A stretch of 64,000 nt of DNA, from NCBI GenBank assembly GCA_032716605.1, contig CM064530.1, positions 7,757,016 to 7,821,015 on the forward strand, in the 5' to 3' direction. A program made the position numbers and the translations under genes. The first letter of the stretch is position 1, and every line of letters starts with the position of its first letter. Below are positions 47,828 to 60,892 of this stretch, one piece after another. The notes beneath the pieces are model-generated. The model did no database searches, had not been told where the DNA came from, and was given only the letters and a program-made list of their open reading frames with translations. The DNA comes from Paralithodes platypus (Eukaryota > Arthropoda > Malacostraca > Decapoda > Lithodidae).

Positions 47828-47902
47828 ATATGGTCCTCCCGGGATTCGAACTCAGGACACCACACCCAGAACATAAGCATCTAAACCATTACACCAACAC
47901 AG
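47828..47902 (-). mobile_element. tRNA-derived SINE (T4), minus
   Basis: Minus strand shows TTGGTGTAATGGTTTAGATG and B box AGTTCGAATCCC. No complete cloverleaf, so not called a tRNA. Confidence 0.6.
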
Positions 47903-47904
47903 TT

Positions 47905-48225
47905 AAGCCAATTGTCGAAATAACATCTCAACAATAATGGGAGAAATGCCTTGTACCGTAGCTAAAAAGTGGCTTAGGCCTAGGCCTATGTATTGTCGTG
48001 GGGCTAAGTTTATTCTAAATTGTTTTGTAGTACGTCAACAGTCGAAATAAACATCTACAAAATAATGGGAAATATGCCGTGTACCGTAGCTAAAAAGTGG
48101 CTTATGTATTGTCTTGGGGTTAAGCTTATATTATATTTGTTTTGTAGTAAGCCAATTGTCGAAATAACATCTCCACAATAATGGGAGAAATGCCTTGTAG
48201 CCTACCGTAGCTAAAAATGTCTCCG
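47905..48225 (+). repeat. Three tandem copies of a 115-125-bp unit
   Basis: Each copy: GTCGAAATAA, CATCT.CA.AATAATGGGA, ACCGTAGCTAAAAA. Copies start near 47905, 48033 and 48148. Confidence 0.85.
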
Positions 48226-49075
48226 ATAGTACACTCGTAAGAATTCGCGGACCCCTATGTTTTTCTTTATGCAATTATAGGCCTAACTAGGCTTTTGTTA
48301 GTCTACACTCTACAGTATATGGTTCGGATTTTGGATACACATTGCTTTTTAATACATAGTATACGGTATACAGTTTTGTAGTTGATGTATAGATTATATT
48401 CATAAATTCGTTTCCAGAGATATACATCCATAATTTAAAATAGACGAAGACTACAGGTATTTATAAGTGGGATAGAGACTACGGCATCCGAGTGTACCAA
48501 TGTTCACTCTGGGAATAACAGTGAGGAGCAAATAATAAGCAAAACGTGCGTGAAGAGGAGTACCGGTACGGTACCGGTATATGAGAGAGAGAGAGGGAGG
48601 GGGGGGGGGGGGGGACCGGAGCGGTATATGTGGACACCGTATAAACATGGAGAGTGAGTGATGCTGATGAGAGAGGCTTTAAAAGGGTATAAACATGTAG
48701 GTACCGGTACCGTACACTGTAAGATAAATGATAGATAGTGATGATAATTTTTAAAGGCTACCTACCGTATGTGTACTATATACATTATTTATATATTAGA
48801 AGGAGATGGGAGAAGAGGGGGGGGGGGGGGTGTAGGCTATAGGTCTACCACAGATTAGATGGAAGGATGGAGTGAAAGAAACATTGCATACGACTAAGTT
48901 TCCACCATAAATAATAAATATATAAATGAATGAACACACATACAAATCTCCCCTTAAGTCTACCTGTGACTTTCTTGCTAACTGACTGATAACAGGTTGA
49001 GAACTGAAGTTAATTGTTGGGTGTAAGGCCCTGTTGTTAATCGGGTCTAGGCCTAGCTTATTCATCAGTCTATAG

Positions 49076-49392
49076 CAGCGGTTCCCAAACTGCAGGTCAT
49101 GACCCCAAATGGGCCATGAGCCTTTTTCTGGGGGTCATGGAGGGTCCAAGATTTTGAGGAAATTTGTTATGATATTTAGGGATTTATTTATTTTTATATT
49201 TAGGTTTTGTCGTACGACTATTTACGTTCCTAATACATTAATAAACATTTGTTGTTGTTGTTATTGCTCTCTCTGCTGTGATTAAACTTTAAAATGTATC
49301 TGCGCCATTGGAAATTAGTATTTTTTTGGAAGGCTTCTAAAGGTGGGGGTCATGGTAGGTTTGGTACTACTGGAAAAGTTTGGGAACCGCTG
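49076..49392. mobile_element. hAT-like non-autonomous element
   Basis: 317 bp with ends CAGCGGTTCCCAAACT and AGTTTGGGAACCGCTG, a perfect 16-bp inverted repeat of the hAT type (CAGxGGTTCCCAAAC). An 8-bp target duplication is not clean (TCTATAG-like on both sides). Inside, GGGGGTCATGG words repeat. Confidence 0.85.
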
Positions 49393-49823
49393 GGACTCTA
49401 TAGGCTGGTGGACAAGCTTCTTGAATAATTCTGAAATCGATTGTAGATTACCGTGTAGGCTATACTGTAGTTTTTGTATAGGCCTATTTTTTATTTGATG
49501 ATTTTTTTTTTTTTTTTTTTTTTATTATTTTGAGTCCAGCGGTAGGTTATGCGTGAGAATGAGTGTCTGGCTGCAAGCTGACAACTGAGAGAGAGAGAGA
49601 GAGAGAGCTACAGTAGTGATCTAGTATCGTATAGGGCTTAGGCCCTATCTGATAGCTTCTCTGTAGGCCTGTCTAAATTATTCCAGGTGCGTGATGAGGT
49701 TGAATTTCCATAGTATTCGCATATGTTTACCTGCAATCAGCTGATGTCAACAAATCCAGCTGGTGTAAACAGTGACACGTGATTGATTGTCACAATGGAA
49801 GGAGTACCGGTATATACATATAA

Positions 49824-50033
49824 TTAGCCCTTTCAAGATCCGATTACTCATGTCTTTCTTGTTTTCTATTATTATACGATTTTATTCAAATTAGGAAGGG
49901 TATGTGAAAGTCAAAGGGTTAAATGAGACTATTCTTTTACAATTCCCACATACGTTATCCTTCCTAAATTGTATAACGTTGTCTAATGGTAGCCTAAATA
50001 GTCAAAATGCAGTCGTGATCTTGAAAGGGTTAA
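49824..50033. mobile_element. TTAA-type MITE (type 2), 210 bp
   Basis: Ends (TTAG)CCCTTTCAAGATCC and, inverted, TTAACCCTTTCAAGATCACG; the left TTAA has one change. Confidence 0.72.
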
Positions 50034-50692
50034 ATGTTGAGTACGATGAGATTGAGACCTGACACTTTTGGTGACTAGGTCTACCAGTACCGGTATCAAT
50101 ATCGTGCTAGGCCTATATGTGAAATGTAAGAGTACGGTACCGGAATTGTGTGTCTTTGTACACTCGGATATCCTTGTTTCTAGCCTACTTGTGACTTTAA
50201 AATTTGTAAGCTTCACGTATTTCTAATTATTGAAATATATCTCTGGACACGAATTTATGAATATAGCCTAATTGTCTATAGGCCTACATCCACTATAAAA
50301 CTATATACTGTACTGTATATAGGCTATGCAATTTACTGAAAAGCAAGTTCTACCCAAAAATAAATATAGATGGTTATAATTGCATACGGTACAGAAAAAC
50401 ATAAGAGTCCACGAATTCATGAGTGGGCTAGAGCCTATGGTATCAGAGTATACAGTCGTCACCATATGTAAGGTTACACTAATTCGAATATTTGAACTTT
50501 TAAAGCCACGTTCTGAAGTATCTGGGCTATAATAAAGTAGTGCGTTCGATACGGTACCGGGTACTGTGTCAAATGGGTACGTGGCCATTAGCCTAATGTT
50601 TTTGACTGTACATTCCTTTTTGGCGACTTCAATAATTTCGATGATGAAAGTGGATTTGGCACCGTAACATAGCCTATTGGCGAACATTCAAG

Positions 50693-50880
50693 GTGTCATA
50701 CCGGAGCAATTTTGTATGAAGACTTGAATGACTGAGAAGGAATACAATAACATTAGTTTGCAACAAATGTTATCACTTCCAAAAACATAATTTGCGCTAT
50801 AAACCCTAATTTTAGCTTTACATATTATACGGTACAATAATAATGACTGCACAACAATGGACTCGGCTTTCGTTTGACAT
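50693..50880. mobile_element. MITE type 7 (TGTCAAAC ends)
   Basis: Ends TGTCATACCGGAGC and, inverted, TGTCAAACGAAAGCCGAGTC. Relatives at 63354-63548 and in part at 51745-51890, 55200-55375 and 35490-35590. Confidence 0.6.
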
Positions 50881-50989
50881 CTGTGGTGTTTTTTGCCTGG
50901 GTCGAATTATTGGTCTAGAGGTAGAATATAAGCTATATAAAATCGTCTAATGGTAACCAGACTATGATTAAAATTACGTCATGGTGGTG

Positions 50990-52150
50990 AAGGGGTTACA
51001 ACATAAAGCATGGGGATCGAGTGGAGTGCAGCCCAGCTCATGACTTGTCCCCTCAAAAAAAAAAAAAAACACACACACACACACACACACACTACCATAT
51101 GTGGGTAGCCTTAAATTAAAATGTAATCTACACTTGCTTGTAGTAGCCTAATTAATAAAAGTGCACTTGGATATAAAACAATAGTCACTAACGGCAGAAT
51201 AAATTAGTCCTAGATTATTGCAGTATAGGGAGTTGGTTAATTAATACAGCAAAGATCTTAACCTGCACTTACGGACTAAATAATTATCTAGGCTTATGTT
51301 ACTGGATCAATTATCGACTAATAATTACTTCCATATTGCTTGCGCCTTGTCATTCATTACGGTAATCTTGGAGGCAATAATTAGATTCAAATACAAAATC
51401 TTACTATTCTCCTGAGCTTTAGAATGCCTTTATTAGTCTGTGTATCTTTAAATATACTGTCTATATGTGTTAGATATCTACCGGTAGTTGTTAAATAGGT
51501 TATCCTGGCTTATACCGGTAACAATATTCATCAAATTGCCACTACCAGTAACCAGTATGCGTTTTTTTTTTTTTTTTTTTTTTTTTATCTTAAGAGGGAA
51601 ACGTTGATATATTTAGATTACCGTATCATAATAATTATACTTGTCACTTATTCTATTTAGCTTCATAGTAGGCTACCGAACTAAGATCATGTTTACGATA
51701 CCGGTACTACCGGTAGCCTACTCTAAATAATGTTTTCAATGTTCACAATGTTTCAGCCAATTCCATGATATACCATTGTGTTGGCATTTTTATCTCTTCC
51801 AAGACATAATTTGAACTATACATAAACCATAGCTTTATCTTTACAAATACAGTAATAGAGACAAATAATAATTTACTCGGCTTTCGTTTGTCAACCTGGA
51901 TAGAGCCAATATCACCGTATTAAATGCCTCCCCTCCCCAGGCTCCCCTCCCCTCACTTGTGGGACTCCTATGTTGTGACTCTCGCTACCACAACGCCCTT
52001 CATTAAGACAGAGACCTACCTTACAACCCCGCCCTCTACGGCTAACAGACGCTCATTCAAACACTAACAGTATCCACAGACGTATGGTATAAGTAGCTAT
52101 TAGTATATATTTTATTATGCAATCATGTCATTAAAGTGTCGATTATTTCC
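50990..52150. other. Intron, mixed low-complexity and unique sequence
   Basis: A-tract and (CA)n at 51057-51092, T-tract 51561-51586, type 7 MITE part at 51745-51890, and a GC-richer patch at 51925-52080 without a supportable exon. Confidence 0.45.
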
Positions 52151-52428
<278 letters not shown>

Positions 52429-52569
52429 CATGGGGGTGGGGAGGGAGGGGAACTAAGAGGTGCATTTTTACAGACACTGGCTGGCGAAAAACTTACCATG
52501 AGGTTGAGCAGACATCTTATTAAATGAGTAACTTGAGACCGACTCAGCTTGATGGCCAAAACGCGACTA

Positions 52570-52808
52570 TTAACCCCTTCAGCACCAGGACGCCCTTTTT
52601 ACTTTTGATCCTGGCTAAAATTAGACGATTGTATGCAGTTTAAGAAGGACCATGTTATTAACTCCTTCAACATGATGACGTACCTTTTGATGGGTAGAGC
52701 AAGATCTATATAGATCTTGGGGTAGACGTCCTTCCTAAGCTGAATAAAATCGTCTAATCATTGCCCGAATATAATAAAAAAGGATGTCACCGGTACTGAA
52801 GGGGTTAT
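52570..52808. mobile_element. TTAA-type MITE (type 2)
   Basis: Ends TTAACCCCTTCAGCACCAGG and, inverted, ATAACCCCTTCAGTACCGGT. Contains GATCTATATAGATC and CTGAATAAAATCGTCTAA. Confidence 0.75.
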
Positions 52809-52904
52809 TCCTAAACATTAAAGTTATTTTAAGAACTAAACACTGAAGTGATAAAGTAAGGTTCTAGATACCGTAAGACAGATTTAAGATACAGTACGAT
52901 AAGA

Positions 52905-53662
52905 TATAATACTTTTGGTAAACTATAATATTATGATAAGGTATAGAAACTAAAGCGGGATAAGGCACAGTTTCGGGTTTTCTGTGGCCATTTTAGTTCA
53001 CGTGAGCCTATAATACTTCTAATAAACTACAATATATGATAACATATAAAAACTATATCAGGATAAGGCACAGTTTCGGGTTTTCTGTGGCCATTTTAGT
53101 TCACGTGAGCCTATAATACTTCTAATAAACTACAATATATGATAAAATATAAAAACTATATCAGGATAAGGCACTTTCGGGTTTTCTGTGGCCATTTTAG
53201 TTCACGTGAGCCTATAATACTTCTAATAAACTACAATATATGATAAAATATAAAAACTATATCAGGATAAGGCACTGTTTCGGGTTTTCTGTGGCTATTT
53301 TAGTTCACGTGAGCCTATAATACTTCTAATAAACTACAATATATGATAAAATATAAAAACTATATCAGGATAAGGCACTGTTTCGGTTGGTTTATCTGTG
53401 GCCATTTTATACGGTGTAGCCTAATGTGAGTCTTGATGGTGTAATGGTTAGAGCGTGTAATTTCTGTACCGGTATGTGGTATCCTAGGTTCGAATGCTGG
53501 GAGAATGACATGCTTTCATTGATTTCATTTGTAGTGTTGTTGATGTTAAGAACGATGTTAAAAATAAACTATTATAATGATAAGGTATAGAAACTATATC
53601 AGGATAAGGCAGAGTTTTGGGTTGGCTGTTGCCATTCTATATCATGGGAGCCGTATAATAGG
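52905..53662 (+). repeat. About 103-bp minisatellite, five units, split by a SINE
   Basis: The CGTGAGCC landmark is at 53001, 53104, 53204 and 53308; units carry TATATCAGGATAAGGCAC and TTCTGTGGCCATTTTAG. After the SINE at 53431-53563 the array resumes with one diverged unit. Confidence 0.9.
53431..53563 (+). mobile_element. tRNA-derived SINE (T2)
   Basis: GTCTTGATGGTGTAATGGTT head (A box), GGTTCGAATGC B box, body GATGTTAAGAACGATGTTA shared with 36440. Confidence 0.75.
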
Positions 53663-53954
53663 TGTGAACATGTACACCCCATTTGCTCTGGCCCTTTTTG
53701 AGTTACAGGGTCCACGATTTCTGGCCTACCTACTTGGAACAGGGTATAGGTTTGGAAGGGCTAAGACTCTTTTTCAAAACACTACCTATTTATTTAAAAA
53801 AAAACGGAGTAATTGCAGATCCTTATAATTAATTTCACGAGATTCATTATAAATAATTGGTTTGATGAATCCCTGAGTCTACGCGAATCTAGGCCAGTGC
53901 AAACTATATTGAAATAATACAGGTCAGCGAAGTTAGCATGGCAAACAAGAAAAC

Positions 53955-54177
53955 AAGCGGCTCGCTTGGTGTAGTGACTAGCGTCTCGGACTTCCACCCA
54001 GAAGGCCCGGGTTCGCGCCCACGCTCGGCGCATTAAAGATTTTTCACAAGCACTGAGTCGTTACCATCCCTCATGAGCAAAGGGATGGGATAGTAGTACA
54101 GGACCCCAATGGAAATACGCCTAATCGGCCTTATTGAGCTATCCTTAGCTAGCTTAGCATGCGCTAGCTTTAAGAAC

Positions 54178-54206
<29 letters not shown>
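53955..54206 (+). mobile_element. tRNA-derived SINE (T5) with (TTA)n tail
   Basis: Head GGCTCGCTTGGTGTAGTGAC, TAGCGTCTCGGACTTCCACC, B box GGGTTCGCGCCC. About 130-nt body, then (TTA)n at 54178-54206. The most tRNA-like head in the window, but it lacks a discrete 3' acceptor end. Confidence 0.8.
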
Positions 54207-54210
<4 letters not shown>

Positions 54211-54385
54211 AACCATTAATTATTACACCAACTGATAATGCTGTACCAGAGAGAGAGAGAGAGAGGGATGTCACGAGGTTGCTAGGAGGAAGGGGGGGGG
54301 GGGGGGGTAGAGGGAGGGAGTGGAGAGGAAATGTGTGTAAATGTATCTCGAGTTAAACCTTGTATATCTACCACTATACTCCACT

Positions 54386-54460
<75 letters not shown>
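54386..54460. repeat. (CT)n microsatellite
   Basis: Pure CT, about 37 units, between two similar flanks (CACTATACTCCACT and ATCTACCACTATG). Confidence 0.97.
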
Positions 54461-54461
<1 letters not shown>

Positions 54462-54510
54462 AAATATGTGTAAATATATACGAATTAAACCATACATATC
54501 TACCACTATG

Positions 54511-54936
54511 GCGATGGGCTGGTCTGGTCTATCAGAGTGAGAGCTGAGCGATCTCTGCCATACCCATAGCTTACTCTGACTGTTCCTTTTACTTATATAT
54601 TTTCTAGATCTCAAGTGACGGCGTCTCTTCCGTGGATTGACCTCCCTACTGCCAACCTAGAGGTTGGGAGATTGGGAGTCAAAGCGTCACATTTTTCCTT
54701 TGCCCCTCAACTTTTCCTTCATAATTGCTGAGGGGCACAGGGCCTTGGGTGGGGCTTTGGTTTCCGGGGCGTTTCCGCACCCTCCTCAGCTCCCCGCCTT
54801 GGAGTGGCTTCGGTCACCCGGGCTTTATTAGTGGTAAGCAGGGATGGTTTTGTGGGGCTGCTCGTTTATGGCCTTGGCCTTGCTCGGGACCTTGTGGCTG
54901 TTCGGCCAGACAGCCTGGGGAACAGCAACAACAACA
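54511..54936 (+). mobile_element. SINE-like element C-s, 5'-truncated, with target duplication
   Basis: 426 bp. ACCACTATG is found at 54502-54510 and 54937-54945. It begins GCGATGGGCTGGTCTGGTCT, about 100 nt inside the full element. Confidence 0.88.
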
Positions 54937-54982
54937 ACCACTATGCTCCACCGAAATCTCTATCTCTCTAATTATCTAATAC

Positions 54983-54984
<2 letters not shown>

Positions 54985-55049
<65 letters not shown>
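54985..55049. repeat. (CA)n microsatellite
   Basis: Pure CA, about 32 units, 40 nt after the SINE-like copy. Confidence 0.97.
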
Positions 55050-55050
<1 letters not shown>

Positions 55051-55399
55051 ACAAAGCTACTAACCATTGAATCTGTTGACTTTCTTTGGTAATCTCCAAA
55101 CATAATGTACCTGCCAATTTGCTTGCCTTTTAACTTACCTGTCTGCTTTACCATACCGTACTATTTACCTGCATATCAGACGGAGGCTAACCCAGTGTGT
55201 CAATCAAAAGCCGAGATCGTTATTTTTAGTCTTTATTACTGTATATGTAAGGATAATATTGGGATTTTTAATTCAAATTATCTCTTTGGAAGGGATAACA
55301 TGGCCTAAACAATTCCATTTCATGATAATTAACTTGTATTTAAGTCGTCAACCAAAATGGCTCCGGTTTGACACCCTGGGCCGCTAACGTATTCGAGCA

Positions 55400-55920
55400 G
55401 GCTACAGTAGTTTAGAACCTTCAGCACCATGACGCCTTTTTACCTTTGATTCTGTCTCAGATTAAATTATTTTATGCAGTTTAAGAGATTTCCACTTGGG
55501 ATATTTTTTTCTGGACCCCTTTTCCCCGTGTTTAGCTCCTTGTTTTTTAAATTTTAAGATGTGCGCCCCATTAGTTTGGCGATTTTAAGAATTTTCGCGC
55601 CATTTCTGTCAATTTTAAACATTTCGTGCCATTTAGGTGTCGATTTTTCCTGGCGAGCTTTAGCGAGCCTGTAATTTAAGAGGAAGCGGCCTTTGCCCGG
55701 GAAATTTACAAATTTATCTTGAAAGGGAGTCTAGAACTCTAGGGCATGTAATTTAAGCTTGATGGGAGTGTAGGGAACACACTATAAACCTCCCCTTAAG
55801 AACGACCTATGTTATTAAGAGAGTTTATTGAGATCGTATTTACCCATTTGAGTCGTAGAGGTAGATTATAAACTAAGAAAAATTGTCCAATGGTAACCAG
55901 AATATGACGACTGGGTACAA
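55400..55920. repeat. Type 2 MITE end with repeat K interior
   Basis: Starts TTCAGCACCATGACGCC and has AGGTGTCGATTTTTCCTGGC, then GTCCAATGGTAACCAGAATA. The combination also occurs at 58777-59487, so type 2 ends and repeat K may be parts of one larger element. Confidence 0.55.
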
Positions 55921-55954
55921 ACATGTGAAACGTGCTAGGACGTACTACCACACC

Positions 55955-56050
55955 CTCTAAGTATGTCCGCCTTGGCTAGGATCGAACCCAGGACAAGCAG
56001 ATTTACACGTGCGCGTGCTATCCACTCGGCCGCAGCGCTCTAGGCGAGTT
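55955..56050 (-). mobile_element. tRNA-derived SINE head (T6), minus
   Basis: Minus strand: GCGGCCGAGTGGATAGCACG and B box GGTTCGATCC. Confidence 0.6.
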
Positions 56051-56127
56051 AATTAAGTCTATCCAAGGCTTATCACTGACTTGCCTTATAGATGACCATG
56101 AAAAGCAGGATTGGGGCGGCTGGCTTT

Positions 56128-56660
56128 GTAGTGTGTGTGTGTGTGTGTGTGTGTGTTGGGTAGGGGTGGGGGTTTATTGTGGTGTGGTATGTGTGTGGGT
56201 CTTACTGTATGTGTGTGTGTGTGTAGTGCGTGTTTGTGTGTGCGTGTGTGTTTTATCGTGTACGTGCTTACAGGAGCCTTCTCAAACTACCCCCCCCCCC
56301 TTCATGTGTGTGTGTGTACGTGGGTGGTGGGGGTAGGTGGTTGGTGGAAGGATTACTGTTTTTGTCTTACACCGCCTTGTGCACCTCCACGTGACACACA
56401 CACACACACACACATACACACACCAGCCCTACCCAACCACCACACACACACACACACACACACACACCAGCCATACCCAACTACCACACACACGCACATA
56501 ACACAACAAACACACACCCAATCCTTATCCAACCAACACACACACACACACACACACTGTTTGGACACTTGATCCTCAGTGTTTTGGAGGACAAGCAGCC
56601 TAGAAGGGTCACTAGATCTGTTGTTGCTTGATTTCCTTTGTACTCCTTTGTACACACACA
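56128..56660. repeat. GT-rich block followed by CA-rich block
   Basis: (GT)n runs at 56130-56156, 56200-56260 and 56305-56320, then (CA)n runs at 56393-56423, 56443-56467, 56536-56558 and 56653-56667. Confidence 0.9.
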
Positions 56661-56824
56661 CACACACCATAATAAACGTACACATTCACGGACACGGGCT
56701 ACAACAAGCAAGTAGTAAGACTGAAAAGAAGGTGGCTCCCTTGCCTTGGAGTCCAAGGGTTCATTATGCTCTCTCTCTCTCGCTCTCCAACTCTCTCTCT
56801 CTCTCTCATTACTCTTACCAGTCT

Positions 56825-57245
56825 AATCAGCTACCATTACCACTATCACTATTGACATAATTACTACTACCACTATAACCAACTACCACCACTACCACTA
56901 TATCTACTACCATCACTACTACCACTATAGGCCTACCTACTGCCACGACCAACTATCATACCTACTATCATCACTACGACTATTATAACCAGCTACTACT
57001 ACCAATATATCTACTACCACTCTACCTACTGCCATCACCACAACCAACTACCATCACTACTACTACCATCATCACTACCACTATCATAACCAGCCACCAC
57101 TACCACTCTATCTACTACCATCACTACTACCGTACCACTATACGGTCTATACCTACTACCATCACCACAACTAACTACCATCATCTTCATCACTACCACT
57201 GTTATAACCAGCTACCACTACTACCTACCACCATCACCCCAGCTA
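56825..57245. repeat. Degenerate (ACT/ACC)n satellite
   Basis: About 420 nt of CTACTACCAxTACCACTAT-type trinucleotides with regular CCAACTACCA and ATAACCAGC inserts. Confidence 0.88.
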
Positions 57246-57679
57246 TTATCAGAAGCAAGTGTGCGAATCTCATTGGTCTGGTGCGTGAGAGAGAGAGAGA
57301 GAAAGAGAGGATAGTGTGTGTGTGTGTGTGTGACTCAGTATGAATGAATATATTGCGAGTGAGTGAATGCTTGTTTTTAGTGAGTGCATTAAGTTAGCTG
57401 ACACAGAGAGAGTTACAAGGAATAGTATCTCAGAGCCCTTGCGTTCCATGCCGGGGAGATATTTGAACTGGAAAGAGAGAAATTGTGTAGTGCATTACAG
57501 TCATTACGGAGAGAGAGAGAGAGAGAGAGAGAGTTGTCCTATCCCTGTCAGCTATATTTGTCATCCAATAAACAACTTGTCATGCTTAGGGCAGCCGGAT
57601 TTCGATTAAAAGACTGTCTGCCCCCCCCCCCCCATCAGAGTCGAGTTGGGAAGGAATAGTGGTAGAAGTATCAAATTCC

Positions 57680-57747
57680 TTCTTTTAACTCTCGTGATGG
57701 TGTAGGTGACTGGACGTCCTGCCTGTACGGTTCGAATCCTAGCCCTG

Positions 57748-57783
<36 letters not shown>
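57680..57783 (+). mobile_element. tRNA-derived SINE head (T7) followed by (AT)n
   Basis: CTCGTGATGGTGTAGGTGAC and B box GGTTCGAATCC, then (AT)n 57751-57782. Confidence 0.6.
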
Positions 57784-57784
<1 letters not shown>

Positions 57785-57789
57785 TACAG

Positions 57790-58770
57790 TTTGGTTTATT
57801 GGAAAGTTAGCAAGGCATAACACATAAAGTCGATAACTGTTTGTAAGAGCTCAGTTATTACCAGCAAAAAATACTTCACAAAATCCATCTAGCTTAGCCA
57901 ATGAATATAAATCCAGATGTCTATTCACAACACACAAGCTCTCCCTTCTAGACTAAGCAATAACCATAAATATTACAAATATAAAAAAAAACTCCCACAA
58001 CCCGCCTGCACAGCGTACAAGTCCTAATGTTTACAAATAAATTAGTCTGAGCTTACCAATCCCCTAGAGACCCTGTAGTACCCGAGATTGGCTAACCTCC
58101 TCAGCCATTTTAGTGCCACTGGTGCCTCGTGATATTCAGGTCAGGTCAGGTGAAATATTTGACAAGGTCCATAGATTGTATCTATGGACCTTGATATTTT
58201 AGGGATAAACCTTTACAACGGCACCTCGTAGCTACTTCTTCCTATTTCTTAAGAGTGTAGGGAGGAGAGAAGGGTGTTGGAGTGAGAGGAAATTGTTGGA
58301 GTGGCTTTGTTATGTTCTAATCATGTGTCCATAAACATTCGGATATACTGATTCAGGATACTGTATATAGTTTGATTTTCGGTTCTCCTGTCAGGATATC
58401 TAGTTGGATCTTCGGTTCTAAATTTAGGATAGGCTACCAGTATATGGTTTGATCTTGGGTTCGAAATTCTACATGATCAAGCATGGAGTATCGCCCAGTT
58501 GTTTGATAATTATTGCACCAAAATGGCGCCCGAAGATAAAGATGGCCACTTTCTCTCACTACAGTAGCCCCTCCCCTTCCACCCCTACCCCCACCCCGCG
58601 CTGCATGTCCAAGGGGTCCTGCAGCTCGTCAGGCCACCTTGTTTACATTTGGTGCATGAGCCGCCCACTCCTTGGGTTGCCGACGCCTGCAATTAATTTG
58701 TTTTGTATATTTATCTTGGGTGTTTTCGCTCCCCTATTTTTTTCCCTGCTACCCTTTTTCTTTTAATCTG
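57790..58770. other. Intron, no supported gene
   Basis: Includes a short inverted repeat at 58146-58200 (CAAGGTCCATAGAT..ATCTATGGACCTTG). The frame at 58449-58766 has no recognisable domain. Confidence 0.45.
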
Positions 58771-58776
58771 CGTGTA

Positions 58777-58969
58777 TTAATTCTTTCACCACCATTACGT
58801 CATTTTCATCATATTTTGGGTACCATTAGACTATTTTATTTAGTTTATGAATACTAATACGATCTTGGTAAACCCTCTTAGTAACACAGGTCCTTCTTAA
58901 CCTGCATACAATCTTCTCATTTTAGCCAGAATCGAAGGTAAAAGGGCGTCATGGTGCTGAAGGGGTTAA
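58777..58969. mobile_element. TTAA-type MITE (type 2)
   Basis: TTAA at 58777-58780 and 58966-58969. Ends TTAATTCTTTCACCACCATT and, inverted, TTAACCCCTTCAGCACCATG. Confidence 0.75.
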
Positions 58970-59785
58970 CTAAAACATCCATATTCTACACCAAAGGGAA
59001 CTATTGATATATTTTCACCAATGACTGATTCCCGTAGATTATTTCTAAGTGGACATGGGTCGGTTTTCTGGTCACTTTTCTCCCTCATGTTTAGCCCCAT
59101 TAGTTTTCAGATGTTGAGATGTTTGCCCCATTAGTTAGTCGATTTTAAGACCTTTTGCCCCATTTCTTCGTCAATATTTAGACCTTTCGTGCTATTTAGG
59201 TGTCGATTTTTTCCCTGGCCAACGATAGTGAGCCTGTAATGTTGGAAGACATGTAATGTTGGACATTTTTCTACCGGAAAATGTACAAATTAATCTAGAA
59301 GGGGGATCTAATGGATGTTTTTTTTTTTTTTAATTTGATGGAGGTCTAGGGAGTAAACTAGAAAAGTAATGAATACATGCAAAAATCGCCCAAAAAGTGA
59401 ACCATCTCCCCTTAAGTGGCATAAAATCGTCTAATAATAACCAGAATGAAGTATCAAAATGCGGCCTCAAATACTGAAAGCGTTAGTGCATCTCTCTCTC
59501 TCTCTGTGTGAACATTGTAATGATTGTAGTGCACTACAGTCTCTTACTTTTAACTTCGACCATCTCGGAATGGACCGCAAGGTCTTTGAGATACTTTTCC
59601 TTGTAACTCCTTATAGCTTACCCTTACACACATTCATTCATGGTAGAATTACTGTATATCAATTATACCATGCATTCACTCACTCTCACTCTATCTCACA
59701 CAAACACTCACTGTGTGTGTGTGTGTTCTACTCACGACAATGATGCATTCTAAAATAATGTTGGCAACAAATGTGTACAATTTGC

Positions 59786-59910
<125 letters not shown>

Positions 59911-60031
59911 AACAAAATAAAATAAAAACAAAATGTATGTGGTGCCTTACAAGGAGATCCCAGAGCCTAGAAAGTGTGTCGGGCCGGCTAACATCTTAAT
60001 AACCCTCATTAACAACTTACAGAAAAGGTCC

Positions 60032-60062
<31 letters not shown>

Positions 60063-60719
60063 TATAGGGGGCTCTTCTAGGTCGCTCGCACAAACTTTCA
60101 ATACACCGCTAAATATATTGGAAAGTTGTGACAGACTATTTGTGTATGAGTTTTATTTATTTATTTATATATTTGTATTATATGTTATGTTTTGTTGTTT
60201 CTGTTCGGAATCTGTCTCGAGTCGTCCACCCTGATTTCTCGATACTCGGAGAACAAAATTGAACTACTACCGGGTAGGCCTATGTCTCTGGATCATATAA
60301 TTATAGTGTTATGTTTTCCTTAGGCTAATAATAACTTACTTGTGTTATTTAAATCTCCATAATAAAATAATGATCAAGATGGAGTCATGGCAATTTACCA
60401 TTAGCTGATAATATGCACAGACTGTACCTCTATTGGTCTACTTCTTGCTTATTACTCTTTCAGGATCCGATTAGCCTATGCGTGTTTTTTTGTTTTTTGT
60501 TTGTTTAGCTATTTTAGGCGATTTTATTCAGATTAGGAAGGGTATGTGGTGTGTGTGTGTGTGTTATAAGAGTAGTGTAAAAGTGTGGTGTGTGTGTTAT
60601 AAAAGAGTAGTGTACGAGTGTGATAAGTGTGTGTGTGTCTGTCGAGTGGGAAGGAGTGAAAGTAAAGGGTTGAATATATATGGAGGGTGTATATGGGACC
60701 GTGGGATGCTGGTACTATT

Positions 60720-60721
60720 AT

Positions 60722-60813
<92 letters not shown>

Positions 60814-60892
60814 GACTATGAGATGGAGGTAGTTGAAATGAGTGGAGAAAGAGATAGTGTTATTTAGAGAGAGAGAGAGAGAGAGAGAGAGT
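60720..60892. repeat. (AG)n microsatellites
   Basis: Two arrays, 60723-60811 and 60867-60892, separated by 55 nt. Confidence 0.97.

Noticed and set aside
58449..58766. 105-residue frame with a hydrophobic end
   Set aside because: Low-complexity Pro/Thr stretch and Phe/Leu-rich tail read from T-rich DNA; no supporting signals.
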